DNA of 64,000 nt from Valencia hispanica (lineage: Eukaryota; Chordata; Actinopteri; Cyprinodontiformes; Valenciidae). The notes below the pieces were generated by a model. That model was not told the DNA's origin. It was given only the letters and a program-made list of their open reading frames with translations, and made no database searches. The DNA lies in NCBI GenBank assembly GCA_963556495.2, contig OY747713.1, positions 31,683,961-31,747,960 of the forward strand, in the 5' to 3' direction. The translations under genes were made by a program, and so were the position numbers. Each line of letters starts with the position of its first letter. The stretch's first letter is position 1. This document shows positions 1 to 15,000 of the stretch, in pieces.

Positions 1-3000
1 ATCTTGCCAAGTCTAAAACAGGACAGTGCTGTACTTCATAAAAGTATTTACTTACCCCTTGAACATTTTCCCATTTACTGTATCACATTTCAACCCCAAA
101 CTTCAATGATTTTTTTATGTGACAGACCACACAAAGTAATGCATAACTGTAGAGTGGAAGGAAACTGAAACATGGTTTTTAAATTTTTGTTTTCAAATAA
201 ATACATAAAAATGTGTAGCATGGATATGCCAGTACCCTTCATATAATACCCTTACATAAAATCCAGCGTAATCCATTGTCTTCAAAAGTCACCTAATTAG
301 AAAACTAGTCTACCTTTGTGTAATCTAATATCATTAAAAAGCTCGGAGGTTGGTAGACAACATTACAGAACAAATAAAATTACCAAGACCAAAAAACACC
401 CAAAACATAAAGCTATATAACAGCTTAAAGACGTTTTAGGTTATAAAACAATATTCTAAACTTTTAATATTTTGTAGAGCACTGTACATCCACAAATGGA
501 AAGAAGGTGGCACAACTGCAAATCTTTCCTAATATGGTTGTTTGACTAAAAAATGACAAGGAGAGCATTAATCAAAGGAGCAGCGAAAAGAGATCAGTAG
601 TAAATCTGGAGAAGCTACAGTCTAACAGTTAGCCTAGCACATAAAATCCCAATTAAAATTAAAGTTAAGTTACATAAAGTGTGTGGTTGTAATGAGACAA
701 AATGTGAAAATGTTCAATCGGTGTGAATACTTTTGCAAGGCACTGTAAGTTCTTTAAAAAAAAAAATAATTTATGTATATTTACTAACATCCTAACATCA
801 AATTAAAAACAAATATTTACCTCAGGAAAGATGCATCAAACCCCTTGCTGAAGTGCCAATCAACAAAGGAACTGAATATCTTAATTAGCGTTTCATCCTC
901 AAAGGAATCAATTGAGATGATATTCAAGTGTCGGGTAAAACGCCCTGGCATTTCAAACAATTTGTTAATGACTCTTCTGACTGATCCTTGTGTTAATACA
1001 CAACAAATAACTTTCATTTCAACATACCTGTAATGTCACTCTTTCCACCACCGGGAGGCCCCATTGCAGACATAAACAGCATGTCCACGATGTTCACACT
1101 GGATGTGTCTTTCTTGTCATACCAGTGGTGGTGATCAATCCATTGTCTCAACAGCTCAATGGGAGGCTGGGCACCATATTTTTCCTTAGCTGGCATATTT
1201 AAATCATCTGGGGGAAGAAGGAAAAAACAATAAATATTTATTAATAATACCCTAATTTAACAGAACTCAGAGGTATTAGAGAGACTAGCATCCTTACCAA
1301 CAAAAACTACAGACTTCTTTCCCATGTGAGGTCCGAAAACACCCTTTCTCCTCCTGTCCAGCTTTGCCATGATGATGTCCTGGGTCTGGTTAGCTGAGGT
1401 CCGGGCTGAGAAGTTTATGCAGTTCGGTGTGTACTGCTCCTTTGGTAACTTCACTAGAAAGCTTTTGTTGATGACAGATTTGCCAGTGCCAGTGGGTCCC
1501 ACAAACAGCATAGGAACTTCATGTGCCAGGTAAGTGCGCAAGAAAAACATTTGGCGTGCCGTCTCTACGGTGGGGATGATCAGGTCTGACACCTGGTGAA
1601 GAAAAAACAGTTTTATGTGAGCATGGCAATTAATACTTGTAATCTGCTTGACATAATAATAAAAATATGAATACAAATAATAATACATTTTCATAGGGAT
1701 CTTAAAAGACTCTGGCAATCATCTTACATCATGAACAACACATAAAAGCAACATCTTTATAAAAAACACAATAAAATAAATAGAAAAGGTAAAAACACCG
1801 TAAAACTACTGGATCAATTAGGGCTTTAAATGTTTAAAAAAATTATTTTAAAGTGGATACGGAAATGGACTAAAAGCCAATGAAGGCTTTTTAAGACAGG
1901 TAGGCCTATATTATGCTTAAGGGAAAAAGTTTTAGAGACATACAGCATTATTCTGGACCAACTGAAGCTCATTGTTGGGCAAGCAATATAATACAGCATT
2001 ACAGTAATCAAGACAAGATGTGACAAGAGCATAAACCAAAATAGCTGTATTGTTGAGAGTAAGAGATTGTTAATATTACACAGGTGGAAGTAAGCAGACC
2101 ATGTAATGTTATTTATGTGGACAGTGAAGGAGAGAGTGTCTTTTCAGGTATAACATCTGCTCATTCAGACTTTGATTTCTGAATAATGGAGGCTATTTCA
2201 CTTATGGTTGAAAGACTGAAACTAGAAAAAAAAGATCTCACAAGTAGAGCAGGCAAGGGATATTATACACATGGAAATGCTAACTTTGGTTCCTGCTCGG
2301 ATGATGTTTTCTTCTTTAGTTATTGAATCAGTCCAGGAGTTCCACTGTCCATGCCCATCCTTATGGAAGTAGTAGTCATAAACAGTCCCTGCAAAATAAT
2401 TTTGTGGTGTTGACATGAAATAAGTAAGCATTTGGTTGGCAGTTATATGCAAAATTGTGTTTGATATGTTGTGACCTCGCTCTGGGAAGATGTTGTTCTT
2501 TTTAAGTTTGATGCTTTTGGGACAAGGGTTCTCATCGTCCTTGCCCATTAGCAGGTTGCGAAAGAAGATGTCAAACTTCTTACGACTGTCTCCAGTGATA
2601 GTACCTCCCAGAGACCAAACAAGAGCAAAAAGGAACAGACCCTGTAGCCACATGGTTATCTGCTCACTGGTCATAGTCTGTGCACCATTGGTTTCTGAAG
2701 CAGTTATCTCATCTGATGAACAGACATGCTTAAATAAACGAGTTGGCTAGTTAAACAACATTCAATCAACTGTGTTCTTACTAACCTATCAGACAGGTAT
2801 ACAGCTTCATTAGACAGTAGGCCAAGTGAATGGGAGATGTCTGCACCATAAAGTGACACTCCTTATCTATGAAGTCCAAACAGGGCTGAACCAACCAGTC
2901 AAACAGGTCTGTGACCTACAGTATGAAGCAAAAATATTGAATAATAAGATGCAATATATATTTTAAGCCATCTTAAAAACTGTAACTATTAAGGGCTTTG

Positions 3001-6000
3001 GATAGACCCATCAGGACATTAAGAAAGTACAAAGCATCTGCATTCTAACCAGTATTATGTGTTCAACACCCAGGCTTTTAGGCAATGTTTTCATGTAGGA
3101 ATCTCTTAGGGGAGACCATCCAAGCTGCTGAGGCTCCATGTAGATCATTCCACACCTGCCATTGCAAAGTTACAGAAACAAACAGCATTTAGCTTGTATT
3201 GTGGAAGTCCTTATGTCATAGCACCAACATCTGCTTCAGACAGAGAATACATTTTTTTGTTGTATATATAAGCAGCAAGTTTTCCTTCTGCGTACATGTA
3301 GGAGTGCTGCAGCCTATGTCTTGGCTGCTTACCTACTGACAGTTGCTGGAGAAGCCTGCTCCAGGTCTGCAGGTTCAAAGATTAAACTCTGCTTGGGACT
3401 CATCTGAATGATCTCACCACTCATCAGACAAAGCTATTGAAGGGTAAAGTAAATGTTCTTTCTTCAAACTGTCAGGTTATAGGTACCAGGAGAAAGTTCA
3501 TGAGGTGCAGTACCTTCTTATTGTCATCCAACACAGTGTTCATGTTCTCAATCCAGACCGCATCAATTGGACCATCGAAGATGATCCACTGACGATCTTC
3601 TGATGTGGAAATTGACTGATTCCTAAAAGTGGTGGCCAGGACACCGTCAGACCACTCATGGCTGACTGGATCAAAGCAGCCATACAGTTGGCCCATTGTG
3701 ATAGCCTTGGGGTTAATGATGCAATAGTTGACTGCAAACTCCTCCATCAGCTTGGCTAAGACCATAAAAATATAAGATGATTTACAAATTGACAATAAAA
3801 TTTAAATGCAGTGGTGCATATTAAGTTCTTATAGCAACCTTCACATAGGTCTCCAAGGGCAGCCGCAAGAACTTTATAGGCAGAGGTCTTCCCTCCAAGA
3901 GGGTCTCCCACAATCATAAAGCCATGACGTACCAACATCATCTCATAAATCTAAATGAAAACAGATAAACTACATTAGTAGATTCTTTATATATTTTTTT
4001 TTTAAAACTATAATTAGAACCGGAATACCTGAATGATTTTGCCAAAGAACCACGGGACAGGCTGGAGGTTAAGTTTTGCAACATTATCATTAAGTGCCTT
4101 GAAAAGGAGATCATAATCTGGTTTTGGGAGGACAACTCCAGGAAATAAATCTGAGATTATACCCTGTAGGCATCAGAATGTGAGACGTTATTGAGAACAA
4201 ACTCATGGATGAGTACTATGGGGAAACGACATGAAGTCATGTACCTGAAACAGTGGCACATCCTGTGCCAAAAACTTTGCCATGTTGACGTCCATCAGCG
4301 CCCTAAGTAAAAGCACACTCTCATTCTCCTCTGGATATTTCAGCTTCAGATTTCCCGCTGCGGTCAGGACAGACTTCACAGCTCTCATACCGTAGTCATA
4401 ATGGTACTGGGAAGATAGCTGCTCAGAGCACAACCGGTAGGTGGCCACAATCTTCTGTGCAAGACTGCCAGTAAACTTTGAATTAATTTGTGCTTTAAAC
4501 CAACTCATAATGCATTTACTAAATGTTGTATTATACCTGCGAGACTCAATGAACCCCATTGAGTACAGTGAGATCTCTCCAATGAGGCCATAGTCTGGCA
4601 CCATCATAGCAACTGTACGGAAAAGAGCCTACAAGAGAAATTAGGCAGGCAGATAATCACAGAGCACTTTGAAAACTGTATTGAACGTTCTGAAAAGTTT
4701 GACCTGATGTGTACCTTTAGGTTGTCAGGCAGCTCAGCCCTGCCTGCATAACCAGGATTCATGGTAATAAAGACCGAACAGGTTGGATTAAGAGACAGCT
4801 CCGTTCCCTCAAACATGAACGTCTTTAGATTCTTAGCAATAGCCTGCTGTATGCAGAGCACCTGCTGGGCCACCACAGACAGAACCTCCACCTGTGACAC
4901 CACAAAATTCAAAAATATTTTTTACTAGAATTAGTTGAAAGCAAGGTGGGTGAACCTGAACTTACCTCAATACGATTAAACTCGTCAAAGCAGGCCCAGG
5001 CTCCAGACTGAGCGAGTCCTTTGAAGAATTTACTCATAGCTTTATAGTCCAGACCATCAGAGCAGTTGAACACCACACACTGAAAAATGTATATATTTAA
5101 CATCAATATTGGGTTAAATATAGAAAGTTTATAAATATTCAACTGTCTTAATTACTGTAAAATATTGATACACCAATTAATTGCAACATTTTATATCCCA
5201 ATATTGTATCGATATGAAAAAGGAATGTATTGATTTTTATTTTAATTATTTATTTTATTTAATTGGAACCATTAATGATGACAGTAATTTTTACAGTAAA
5301 ATTAAAAGTATGACCGCTATTTGGTGGCTGTTTTCACCTTCTTCGTTTCAGTGGATCAACTAGATCTAGGAATAAAACTGGATGTGTTAAGTATGAAACA
5401 GGTTGGAGTGTTTAGAATACTGGGACAGTTTTTCTAAAGATAAATACAGTTCTAAAAATTACAATATATAGTCATACTCATAGTATCGCAATAGAGCACA
5501 ATATATGGTATCGTCTCCCCTGTATCGTGATACATATCGTATCAGCAAATTCTTGCCAATACACAACCCTAGTGTATACCTGTTTAGCCAAAGCTTTTGC
5601 TAGATCTTTTGTCGTTTCAGTCTTGCCAGTTCCTGCAGGACCTTCAGGAGCTCCACCTAAATTCAACTTCAAAGCCCCCATAAGTGTCCTGAAGAATGTA
5701 ATTGGACAAATGTGTATTTATTAATAAAAACACTTAATTTAAACTTAAAAGTTAAAAACTTAATCTGTAATACACTGCAATGTGCATTTCTTTATGATTA
5801 TTTAAGGAACAGATTTTGACTCAGTGAAAGTTACCTGTAGCAGCGATCAGTTAGTGGTGTGATGACCAGACGTGGTGAGTTCCCCAGATATTCATAGCCA
5901 TATTTCAGGCAGGTGGTAATCATGCGCAGCATTACTTCTCCTCCTTCCCAGAAGTAACGCAGTTGAGAAATCCATGCAAAGTCATTCAGGGAGGAGATAC

Positions 6001-9000
6001 GATCCTCTGCCAATTTAGCGACAACGTCCCGTGCTTGAAAAAATAAAAACAATTTGATTTAATGCAAACAGAACATATTTAGTCACTTTTATTTACCTTA
6101 ATTAATTAATGAATTACCATGAACATCAATGACAGTAAGAGCACCAAGGGTCATTCTAGCTCCTCCTGGCAGCTTTCCTCGCACCAGTTTCACAATGTCA
6201 GCAATCTGAGCATTGGACTTCTCCACATACGCCTTTGGAATATATTCTCAGCACATGAGACACTAGCACAATAACTACATACAGCTTCTATGGAAAAACT
6301 GAGGATAAACGATCTAATAACTGACCGGCAGTGAATTGGTTTGGATGGCCTCACACACTTCGCTGGTCCAAAAGATGGATGAGGCACAGATGACAACTTG
6401 GCCAGGCCACTGCAACACCCACTTCTTACGGGGCACCTACAGGATAAGATGACACAATATTAATATCACACTCAAACTGATGATTTAGTGGCCTCTGATT
6501 CTACCTATAATTCTGTACTTTTATGAACAATATACTGTACATTAAGCTTAGTTCAGATATAATAAACAACCCATTCATGATTCATGAGTATTTATCAAAA
6601 ATTTAACCTGTTTTGTAGCAAAGCGCGCACACACCTTGGATGTGAACTTTAATCTGCAGAATTGTCTTTTTGTAGGTAATTTCAAATGGACTCATATAAT
6701 CATCAAAGCAAACTCTTAATCATGCGGTACCAGCATATATGAAAACACGAGGAATCTGTGTGTGATTAGTCTTTAAACTCTCAGTACTACTCCACCTGGG
6801 AAGTGAATGCTTTCACTTAGCTAAAATCTGTGTAATTGAGAAATGGCTCATTAAAAAGCTTTTCTCTGACCAGAAAAAAGGGTTAATAGCATCACCAGTA
6901 AGTGGTAATGGAAAATTTCATTATTGGTGTCATTGGATAACAGCTGTTGTAAATTTTCACATTTCACAGAAGAATAAAATTTTGCATTGTTTGAAAATAA
7001 ATAAAATCTCCTAATTTCTTTTTGGTAATAGGGAGCAAATCCTGGAAAAGTAGTCACTCAGATTCTTTTTGAGAAGCTAAGTGACTTCCAATAATATAAT
7101 TTAATTTTAACCTCATGACAGTTTAGATTTTTCACGTATCCATTGTCTTATGCTTATGACATTTACAGTAGTTGTGGAGACATGTTCACAAGACAAACCC
7201 AGATTTCCCCCTCTCCAGAAGTTCTCCCCAGGTCATTTTATTGGAACCTCAAAGCGTTCCCATACCGGGAAGGATGTAAATAGTACAGCAAGTTCTGGGT
7301 CTGTCCTGGGGTCTCCTTCCACTGAAGCATGCCTGTAAACCCTTCAAAGTTGGGTGATAAGGAAGTATTTTTACAAGATCCCTAAACCACCTAAACTGAC
7401 TCCTTTCAATGTGGATGAGCAGTGGCTCTACTTTGAGCTCACCCCAGAAGGCAGAGCTCCTCCCCCTATCTCTGTGGATAAGCCCAGCCACAATATGAAG
7501 AAAGTTCATTTCAGCTGTTCTTTGATCATTATCCTTATCTCGTGACAATAGGTGAGGGTCAGAACATAGAGCAGCAAATCTCAGCCCTTACTTCACAAAG
7601 ACACATCACAGCTTGCATTAAATATGCAAGATAATGTAATATCCACATACCTCTGCATACTTAAGCACTCCTTGATGGATGACATGTCGAACACTCTTCA
7701 GCATAAGACTTTCTACCTCCAACAACCACTTCTCCACCATACCCTAAAGAGTAACAGTCACATGTCCCAACATAAGTTGATCCACGGCCTTGTTTTCTGT
7801 GATTAATATAAAAAAGAACGGTCCCATACCTTTGCTTCAGCTGGAAAAATCTTGTCTGTGAAAGGCACAGTCTCCTTTTCAGAGCTGATCATGCCAGTAA
7901 TCTCCAGTTCCTCAGTAAACTCTAGTTTTGCTATGCCCTCAAAGCACTTTTTCAGGTGGGGTTGTACACACAGGGGATCTTTGGTTTGTGACAGAATTTC
8001 CAGCAGCTCGTCGTTTGAGAGAAAGAAGAATCTGTAAAAAACACAAGGAGTGGAAAAACACGCTAACTCAACCACACTGAAGGAGATTATTGACATTTCT
8101 TCCCTTAGGTGGTAGGTGTCAAACAGAGAAAGCCAAAACCTTGGGAAAAACAGCCTCTTCTTTTCCAAGTAGGTATTCAGGCCTTTTTGAATCTCATCCA
8201 GATAGTCATTGGACTCCTGCAGCCGCTCCAGCATGTTGGGCTGGTCTGTTGCTACTAGCACTCGTGTATCCTTAAGCTGATCAGATGGAAGTCAACACAA
8301 AGTTACAAGAACAAATTAGAAATGATAGGCTCTGTGTTAGAAATTTCTTACAGCTACAGCAATGATGTTCTTCCAGTAGCTGTCCACGATCGCAAACTTG
8401 CGACCTTCGTCGGGCATCTGGGCGATGATATCCTCTGAGCTGAAAATGGGTTCCAGATAGAGCCACGTGGATTGACACTTCAACATGGCATCCAGGATGT
8501 CTTGCATACTTAGTAGCTTGTCCTCCCACGTCTAAAAAAAAGAAGTATCTGTGAGAGTAGTACAACTGAAAAAAAAAAAACCCCAGAACCCAACAATAGT
8601 AGGAATTTGTTCATATTTTTGATTTACAGACTTATAGCCTTCCTAAAACACAACATACGTTCTCACCAAAAAAGCAATTTTACAAAACTGATAACCTGCC
8701 GTTCTTCTGTTCTAATATCTCACCTTACATTCAGTCTCAATTGGCCTAATAAATGGTGAGCCTCGCATCGTTTGTGTCTTAATAACGTGGTCATCTAGGA
8801 GGACTTGGATGTCATCCACAGCTGACACAATTTTGGTATTCTACAGTGAGAATATAAAACGGACTGAGTAAAGGATAATGAAAGAAACATAAAAAGTAAT
8901 TTCTAAGCTCATAACTGTAATAGTGTTCATAAACGCCTCAGATCTGATCAGTCACAAACATTCAACTGCTTTCATCACAGCCATAAAACCTTTGTGGGAC

Positions 9001-12000
9001 TCCCTCAGTTAGCCATAACAACATCTTATCATTCAGTAGAAAAGGTAAAAAGTTTCATAAATTATTAGACTGTTTCTGATTACTTATTAACATTAATATA
9101 GAATAACATATCTGTAAACCGCTGCATCATACTCAACACAGAAACAGTTAAAACATGACAGCTCAAGCCACATCTGCACATTTTAGGGTCTCTTACAGAA
9201 TCTCTGTACTCGGAGAAAGAGAATCGCAGGTTAGCCCATTCTTTTTTCATCTTGTCCATTGATTTTTCTAGAGAAAACTCTTTACTGGCTGATGCTCCAA
9301 TCTCCTCCAGTCTTGTTTAAGTTAAAAAGATGTAAAAGGTTAACAAACTAATGTTTGCAAAGGGCATATTTCATTTTGATGTGCAATGTTTGTACTCTTT
9401 AGAGAACTTGGAAAGCCCAAGGTCCAGCATGTTTAACAGTGTGGTGTTCTCCTCTGGATTGACATCAAAGCCCACAATGCTGCTAATCTACAGTCAGACA
9501 AAAAGAGCACTGAATCATTCCTATCATCTGTACTAATAATTGAAAATGCAAGATATTTCCAGCTGCTGACCTTCTGCCAGTGGCGATCCTTAAGACCAGG
9601 GTTACAGATGGTCGTCAGGACAGGCAGGTGCTGCTTAAAGTGGTTTATCCTACTTTTGAAGTTATTAGCTACACCAGAAGGCCCAAGAAGATCAGAGAAA
9701 GTCTTTGTCAGTTTATGCATAGTCCTCCACATGGTGTCAAGCTCATCTGAGATTTTCTCCGCATCCAAGTCACAGAAAGGACCTATAATTTCAATTAGAC
9801 CAGATCAACAATATGGGAAAAAAGTTATTATAACTTAAGTAAGTTAGAGTATTTGGGATATGCTTGCTCTGGGGAAAAATACATAGGTGTAATTTTCCTT
9901 GTGTGAGACGCCTACCATTCAGCCATACTTCTGACATGCTTTCAAAGTTGAAGGCTATGTTCCAAAGCTGTTCGTAAGGTTGTTTATCTGCTATCAGTGT
10001 TTGGAGAATTGGAAACTCGCTCTGTTCCCTGTCAAGCAAAGACTGCTCCTTATTGATTTCCTGTTTGAAGAAAGAAGAAATTCTCTTGGTTTTGTATCTA
10101 AAATCTATTACAATGATTTCCGAATCAAAGAATCACAACAGTGTCATTGGTTTTTACTTTTTTTTTTCATTTAGCAGGAGTGCATTCTCTTACCTCCAGC
10201 TCACTGACAGCTGCCTCCAGGTTGGCTGTGATCTGAGAGAGCGTAGCCACATTGTGCTTCATCTCCTCTATGTTAATTATCTCCTTTCTCTTGAAAGCTT
10301 GGATCCCCTTGTCCAACTCCTGCAGCCTCTGATCAAAGTCAAAGATCCTGAGACAGGCAGACAGAGATGGTGCACATTTGAGCATTTGTATATACAGGGG
10401 ACAGTGATAGGTTTACATGAACTTATCATCAGCCTAAATGTCATAACTATTAATTGAAAGATGAATTTCAACTGTCTTTTTCCAGGGTTTAATGAACATG
10501 CAATAAGCAGCTTTTGTAAACAAGCACTGGGTGCATTTTTGTTTGAGGCCAGAGAAAGAAGCTCCAAAATACACTTTTAAGCTTGAATAAAAGTTATTGC
10601 TGTTCCCATGCACATTTTATAATAGGTATTTTTAACTGAAAAGCAAAAATAGCTCTTTGGATCTTAAAGATTGCTGAACTAGGAGGGGGGTGGAGACCGA
10701 TAAACTGCTGGAGGGACTTTCATTTATGGATGGATGGATGGATGGATGGATGGATGGATGGATGGATGGATGGATGGATGGATGGATGGATGGATGGTGA
10801 TTTAACCTTGTTTGGAGATGTTCTTCTGCCTGGTCTCTCAGGATTGTCAGATGTAATTTGCTATTTTCTAGTTCTGTCACGATCTGATTGGGCCAGCGGA
10901 AGACACAGGAGTTCAGCTTTAAGTCATCAGCTAGTGTAGGAGAAACCAAAGAAAAAGCACATTGATTAAATGTTAGAAATCTTGCAATACCTTTGTTTAC
11001 AATCGATCAAGTTTTAACTTGGGAACAAACAAAAATAAATCACAGAACAGCTAATGTCCTGTGTAAACATTTAGAATTTGTGTGTGCTACTTGCTATTTC
11101 ATTGATTTGTAAAAATATCGTATACCTGGCAGAGTAGCATAGTCCATGAGGAAGCTGAGACGATGGACAGCAGTTTCGATCTCATCTATCATTCTGCAAA
11201 TGGTGACATCACTGCTTTTTTTGACGTAGTGGATGAGAGACACTATCTCCTCTGTAGTCTTAGGACTACTTCTGGCTGTGTTTTTAATCTCCTTGTATTT
11301 TTCACAGATCCTAAGTAAATAAAATGATTAAAGACTGTCTTTCCTACTTCTTAAATTTTTGCTCACAACTTTTGCTTCTACCCTTTGTTAAGCTTCCGGT
11401 TCTCCTCCACTTGAAACATGACAATCCTGGTTCTCAGTCTCTCTGTGCACTCACACAGGTGATCATTCAGGCCCCCGGCATTCAGACAAAACATGGACAG
11501 GGGCACTGTGATGCGCAGTGAAGCTACCTCCTTCCATAAATCATCAATGCTGTCGATTTTCTGAGGATTCAAATAAGTGTGTCTTGAATAAACCAAGTAC
11601 AGTGTTGTAAAAAACTATATGCCCCTATATACATGTCTGCAGTTTTTTGTCACTCTGACATGTTTCAGATCAAACTAATTTTCTATCAGACAAAGTTAAC
11701 TTCAGTAAACACAATTTGGTTGACTTTATTAAAGATAAAAAAGTTTTTTTCATCTCAATCAAGTATAAGTCCAGACATTGTCTACACCACTCGAAAAACC
11801 CTCAGTTTAAATTTGATTTTTATTAATTCAGAGGTGGTTTGCCGGTGTGCATTAGTTTCGTTGCCCTGCTACCTAACCTGAGAGGCCTTGGGCTTAAGGT
11901 CATGCACTAATGGCTAGAGATTGTCTGAGGGTTTTCTGCTAGAAATCAGAAATCAAGGTTCTCTCAATTAGAGCAAGTCATTCAAGTCCATGATGTTCTT

Positions 12001-15000
12001 TTTCTGAAATGCTGCATTGGCATTATGCCAAACCAAAAGAGTCGCACACGTTTCAAGTAGTTCGACTATATGGCTCGGTTGGTTTTGCTCACTTTAACCT
12101 CTAATAAAGCAAGACAATGTTTAAAGACTTCTTTATCTTTTCTCAAGTTATCTTTTTCTAAACAAATATAATGTGTTTGATTATTTGGGACATTTAAAAG
12201 AAGAAGTGAGTAAATGAGAAAGATTTTTTCACAGCACAGTAGATTGTAAAATAAAAAGATATAATACAGCTTTCAGACTGAAAAAGAAAATCGAATTACT
12301 TTGGCAACTTCTTCTAAGGAGTGCTTCTCTTTGAGAAATTCAGAAATGTCCTTGCTTGATGTACTGTCAAGAAGATTCTTGTATTTTTCATAGACACCGA
12401 GGTATCTGTAGATTAAAATACAAGATTAACAACTTTCTTATTCTTCATAGCATGTAAAAGTTAAAATCTGATAATGTGTCAGTACTTTTGGGGACCAACT
12501 GTGTTCTTCTGGAAAGCATCCTTAACTTTGGCAAGTATGTCTGTGACCAATGACTCATCAGGTCTGACAGTGTGTATATACAGGTTGTCAATATCTGAAA
12601 ACAGCTTACATTCCAGCTGGTCATAAAACACAATACATATTATTAGTGGGTTTTATGAACTTTTAGACAGTAGATTAAAAATGTTTTAAATTGTTTAAAT
12701 CAATTTAAAGCTTTTACTCTTGGGAGCTTCTCTGCACTTTTGATAATTTGCATAAAGGCTCCGTGAATAACTTCCCGACATTCCTGGAAGGTGGGAGAAA
12801 ACTCAATGTGAGACTTATCCACTCGTAGCTTAAGCAGCAAAACCTGAGACCGAGTGTATGCCAGCTCATCAAAAACCTCTCCGAAGTCATTCCCCTCCTG
12901 AACAAAAAGTAAAATAACAGGGTAGATAATACAGTATTAACATTCCATAGTAATATAACTTCAGAATACTTTCATGTTAACTTTTAGTTCTCAAAGAGAC
13001 CAGCATGTTTACAAACCACATTTTAGAATTTCAAACATCACCTCAAAAATGTCCAAACCTTGTGTTTTATGAAAAATTGGAGCAAATCCTGTAATGAGTC
13101 TGTGACCAAGCTTCGAATCTGCAGTGACATAAGTGCAGCCACGCAGTGGAAGAACTCATGAATACGTGATGGTGTTGCCGGCTCGTTCTCGGGTACAAGG
13201 GGCAGCCACATGTTTTCATGTATGACGAAAAGCGATGCACAATAAGCCAGCCACCTTAAAAAAAGGCATATCTGTTAAAGTTTAAATAAAACATGGCTTG
13301 AACTCATTTATCAAAATCTACTTTAGCTCCTAGTAGCGTACCTTTATTTAATTAATCAGAGAAATATTTTCTTGTTACTGCAAAAAGTAGTCAATCAACA
13401 TCAGTAGTCCAAATGTGAACAGTATGCATTGTCCTGTGATATGTGTTTATTGAACAAAGATACTCATAATAAGAAATTATATAATAAATATTTTTATCGT
13501 TAAGCTGTTATCCTGTTGAAAATTCTAATTTCCTACTTTCTTAATTTCACAGAAATTATTTTTTCTGTTTTTAAGCAATTTAACAATAACTTATAAAACA
13601 ATATATTTTATAGGGATTATTCAGCTATGTCAAAACATACAGACAATAAGCAAAAACACCAAATAAGAAATCTGAAATTGTATAGATGCTTGCAAAAGAG
13701 CTTTGAACTTCAATTTACTGTATTGGGATTTTAATTAGTAGATCATCACAACCAATGAATAACTATAAAGTGGACGAAACATGATACAAGGCTTTTAAAA
13801 CTTTGTACAATTAAAAAAAAGAATATCTGAAAAATGGGGCACACAATTTTATACAGCCCCCTTTATTCTGACCAAACTAATGCAACTAACTTCCATGAGA
13901 AGTTACCAAATTCATGAAAATAAGAGTCTATTTGTAATTTAATCTCAGTGTAAATCTAGCTGCTCTGTAAAAGCCTCAGGGGTTTGTTAAAATATTGGTG
14001 AACAAAAAGCATCATGAAGAACAAGGAAGGCAGCATGTAATTAGGATTTAATTAATCATTCTCTGTCTTAGTGAGTGCATCTAGGACAGTAGGTCATGTT
14101 AGAGAAAAGCAAAGCCTTCTGTATGTAAAGTTTTGATAGAAAAGTATCAGCGTGCTTAAACAGAAGTCCACCGAAAGATATCGACACTACGTACTTATAT
14201 GAAAACGCACGGACTGTCACTCTAATCAGAACTAGTACTGACCAGCTCTCCAGTAGCGGACATGGAGACTGAGCTCATGCCGTTTGAAGATAAACATTGA
14301 TTGCTAAATAGTATTTAAGGGTTTGCATTAGAAGAATTTGGGGAGGGTTTGAGTTATGGTACTGCTTTGGGTGCACTCTTGTCTTCCATATTGGCCAATA
14401 TGCTGTATTAAATATCAAAAATGCCCGAAGGACTTGGTTTAATCTTTGTTTAGGAAGAAGCTGTTTTTGCCACAACACAGGTTAAGGATAAAGGATGGAG
14501 AAGTTCAAATAAAGTAAAATCATAAAACAGTACCCATCCCAATAACATCTCACAGATCCCCATTCATTATCTGAAAATGGAAAGAGTATGGCACAACTGC
14601 AAACATATCAAGACATGGCTGTTCACTCAAACTCTCAGGTCAGGCAAGTAGAGTATTAGATCAGATAAACAGTAGACGCCAAAGGTAGCACTGGATGAGC
14701 TGCAGAGAAACACAGCTTAGATGGGGGAACATCTTAAAAGAAGAACTATATGCCTCCTCAAATCTGACCTTTATGGTAAAGTGGCAGAATCCATGCAAGG
14801 AACATGGCACACATGTGGAAAACGCTGTTCTACCAAGATGAGACGAAAGCTGAGTTTTCTGGCCCACATAGGAAATGCTTTGTGCGCCATAAAAATATAA
14901 ACACACATTATTACCCTGAACACACCTCCCCCACTGTGAAACAGGGTGGTGGCAGGACCATTCTTTGTGGATTGTTGTCTTCAGCAGGCACAAGAAAGCT

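Noticed and set aside
4203..4607. Single long dnah3 frame across 4465..4536 as one exon
   Set aside because: The inserted residues do not fit the dynein family and both ends are good splice sites, so I call a 72-nt intron.
10727..10797. CRISPR-like array
   Set aside because: The tandem units are four bases with no spacers; it is a microsatellite in a eukaryotic intron.
10632..10949. Open frame with PSIH repeats continuing dnah3 exon 14
   Set aside because: It is exon 14 reading into intron 14 across the (TCCA)n tract; the family match ends at the donor at 10807 and resumes in exon 15.
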